A stretch of 64,000 bases of DNA from JACRCT01 sp036504155. Lineage in GTDB: Bacteria > Myxococcota > Myxococcia > Myxococcales > UBA5297. This document shows, one piece after another, positions 63,736-64,000 of this stretch. The DNA is taken from contig DASXVQ010000030.1 of the NCBI GenBank assembly GCA_036504155.1, positions 1-64,000 of the forward strand, in the 5' to 3' direction. Under the pieces are notes generated by a model. It saw only the letters and a list, made by a program, of their open reading frames with translations. It was not told the DNA's origin and did no database searches. How positions within the stretch are numbered: position 1 is the first letter of the stretch; each line of letters starts with the position of its first letter. A program made the position numbers and the translations under genes.

Positions 63736-64000
63736 ATGACCTGCCGCCCCATCTTCCCCCGCGCGCTCCTCGCCGCCTGTCTCCTGCTCGCCTCCGCCTG
63801 CGGCGAGCCGCCCGCCGGCTCGCCGGACACGGGCCGCTCCATCCGCCCCGACGCCCGCGCCCCAGCGGAAGACGCCGCGACGCTGGAGGGCGACGCCTCC
63901 TCCACCGCCTTCGATGCCGCGACGGGCGCCGACGCTTCTACCACCCCTGCGGCCGACGCCGCCGAGCCGTCCGACGACGCCGCGCAGCCCGCCGGCCCCG
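63736..64000 (+). CDS. N-terminus of a lipoprotein, cut by the window edge
   Basis: 88 codons visible. The signal peptide ends in a lipobox (ASAC, Cys22). The mature part starts with an Asp/Ala/Ser/Thr-rich, probably disordered spacer (GADASTTPAADAAEP), as in the other surface lipoproteins here (7373, 17609). The functional domain lies beyond the window. TAGAAT (63703-63708) may be its -10. Confidence 0.7.
   Translation, partial: MTCRPIFPRALLAACLLLASACGEPPAGSPDTGRSIRPDARAPAEDAATLEGDASSTAFDAATGADASTTPAADAAEPSDDAAQPAGP

Overview
The window is GC-rich chromosomal DNA (roughly 70% GC by eye) from a Gram-negative, diderm bacterium. The content suggests Myxococcota or a related deltaproteobacterial lineage: lipid A genes, Skp, long cysteine-rich repeat lipoproteins, a DUF4132 protein, the remnant of a membrane Ser/Thr kinase, a GAF hybrid histidine kinase, tandem CheW-like and proline-rich response-regulator proteins, and an adenosylcobalamin-dependent ribonucleotide reductase. 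This placement is inference; no rRNA or other taxonomic marker is present. No phage, transposase, CRISPR array, tRNA or rRNA was seen.

Layout. 1-9720: a gene cut by the left edge, a 92-bp tandem repeat array carrying palindromes, dnaJ, a HEAT-repeat protein, a hybrid sensor kinase, plsB, a lipoprotein and two small envelope genes. 9745-13777: a radical SAM protein with an unusual cysteine spacing, a multi-cluster Fe-S protein and an acyl-CoA desaturase. 13851-25713: a surface-protein block with a DUF4132 protein, two very large cysteine-rich lipoproteins and, between them, a Ser/Thr kinase gene that has lost its catalytic domain and ends in a copy of the DUF4132 terminus. 25909-31654 (minus strand): a lipid A operon, skp-lpxD-(lipoprotein-carboxylesterase)-lpxA-lpxI, in which the esterase pair sits where fabZ is usually found and is bracketed by copies of a dispersed palindromic repeat. 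31975-40074: malic enzyme, a Uma2-family nuclease, a frameshifted pseudogene, sppA, a membrane protein and rtcA. 40075-46351: the nrdJ promoter and leader, nrdJ, a small conserved-looking protein, a poorly explained 750-bp gap, a LuxR-type regulator and nadC. 46368-53535: valS with a histone-H1-like tail, then a signalling cluster (REC plus proline-rich protein, tandem CheW-like protein, REC-GGDEF diguanylate cyclase). 53582-64000: a TsaC-like protein, glucokinase, two KGG-repeat stress proteins, a RimK-type ligase, a TVP38-type membrane protein, glnD, an AmiC-type amidase, a Nudix hydrolase and the start of another lipoprotein.

Themes. Many transcription units carry a -10-like hexamer (TAGAAT, TACAAT, TAGGTT, TATCTT) only 6-12 nt before the start codon and mostly have no Shine-Dalgarno sequence, which suggests widespread leaderless or near-leaderless mRNAs. 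Envelope biogenesis (lipid A, phospholipid acylation, desaturation, Skp, SppA, amidase, lipoproteins) dominates, with several one- and two-component signalling proteins.

All calls come from reading the sequence and recognising families and motifs; no database search was run.
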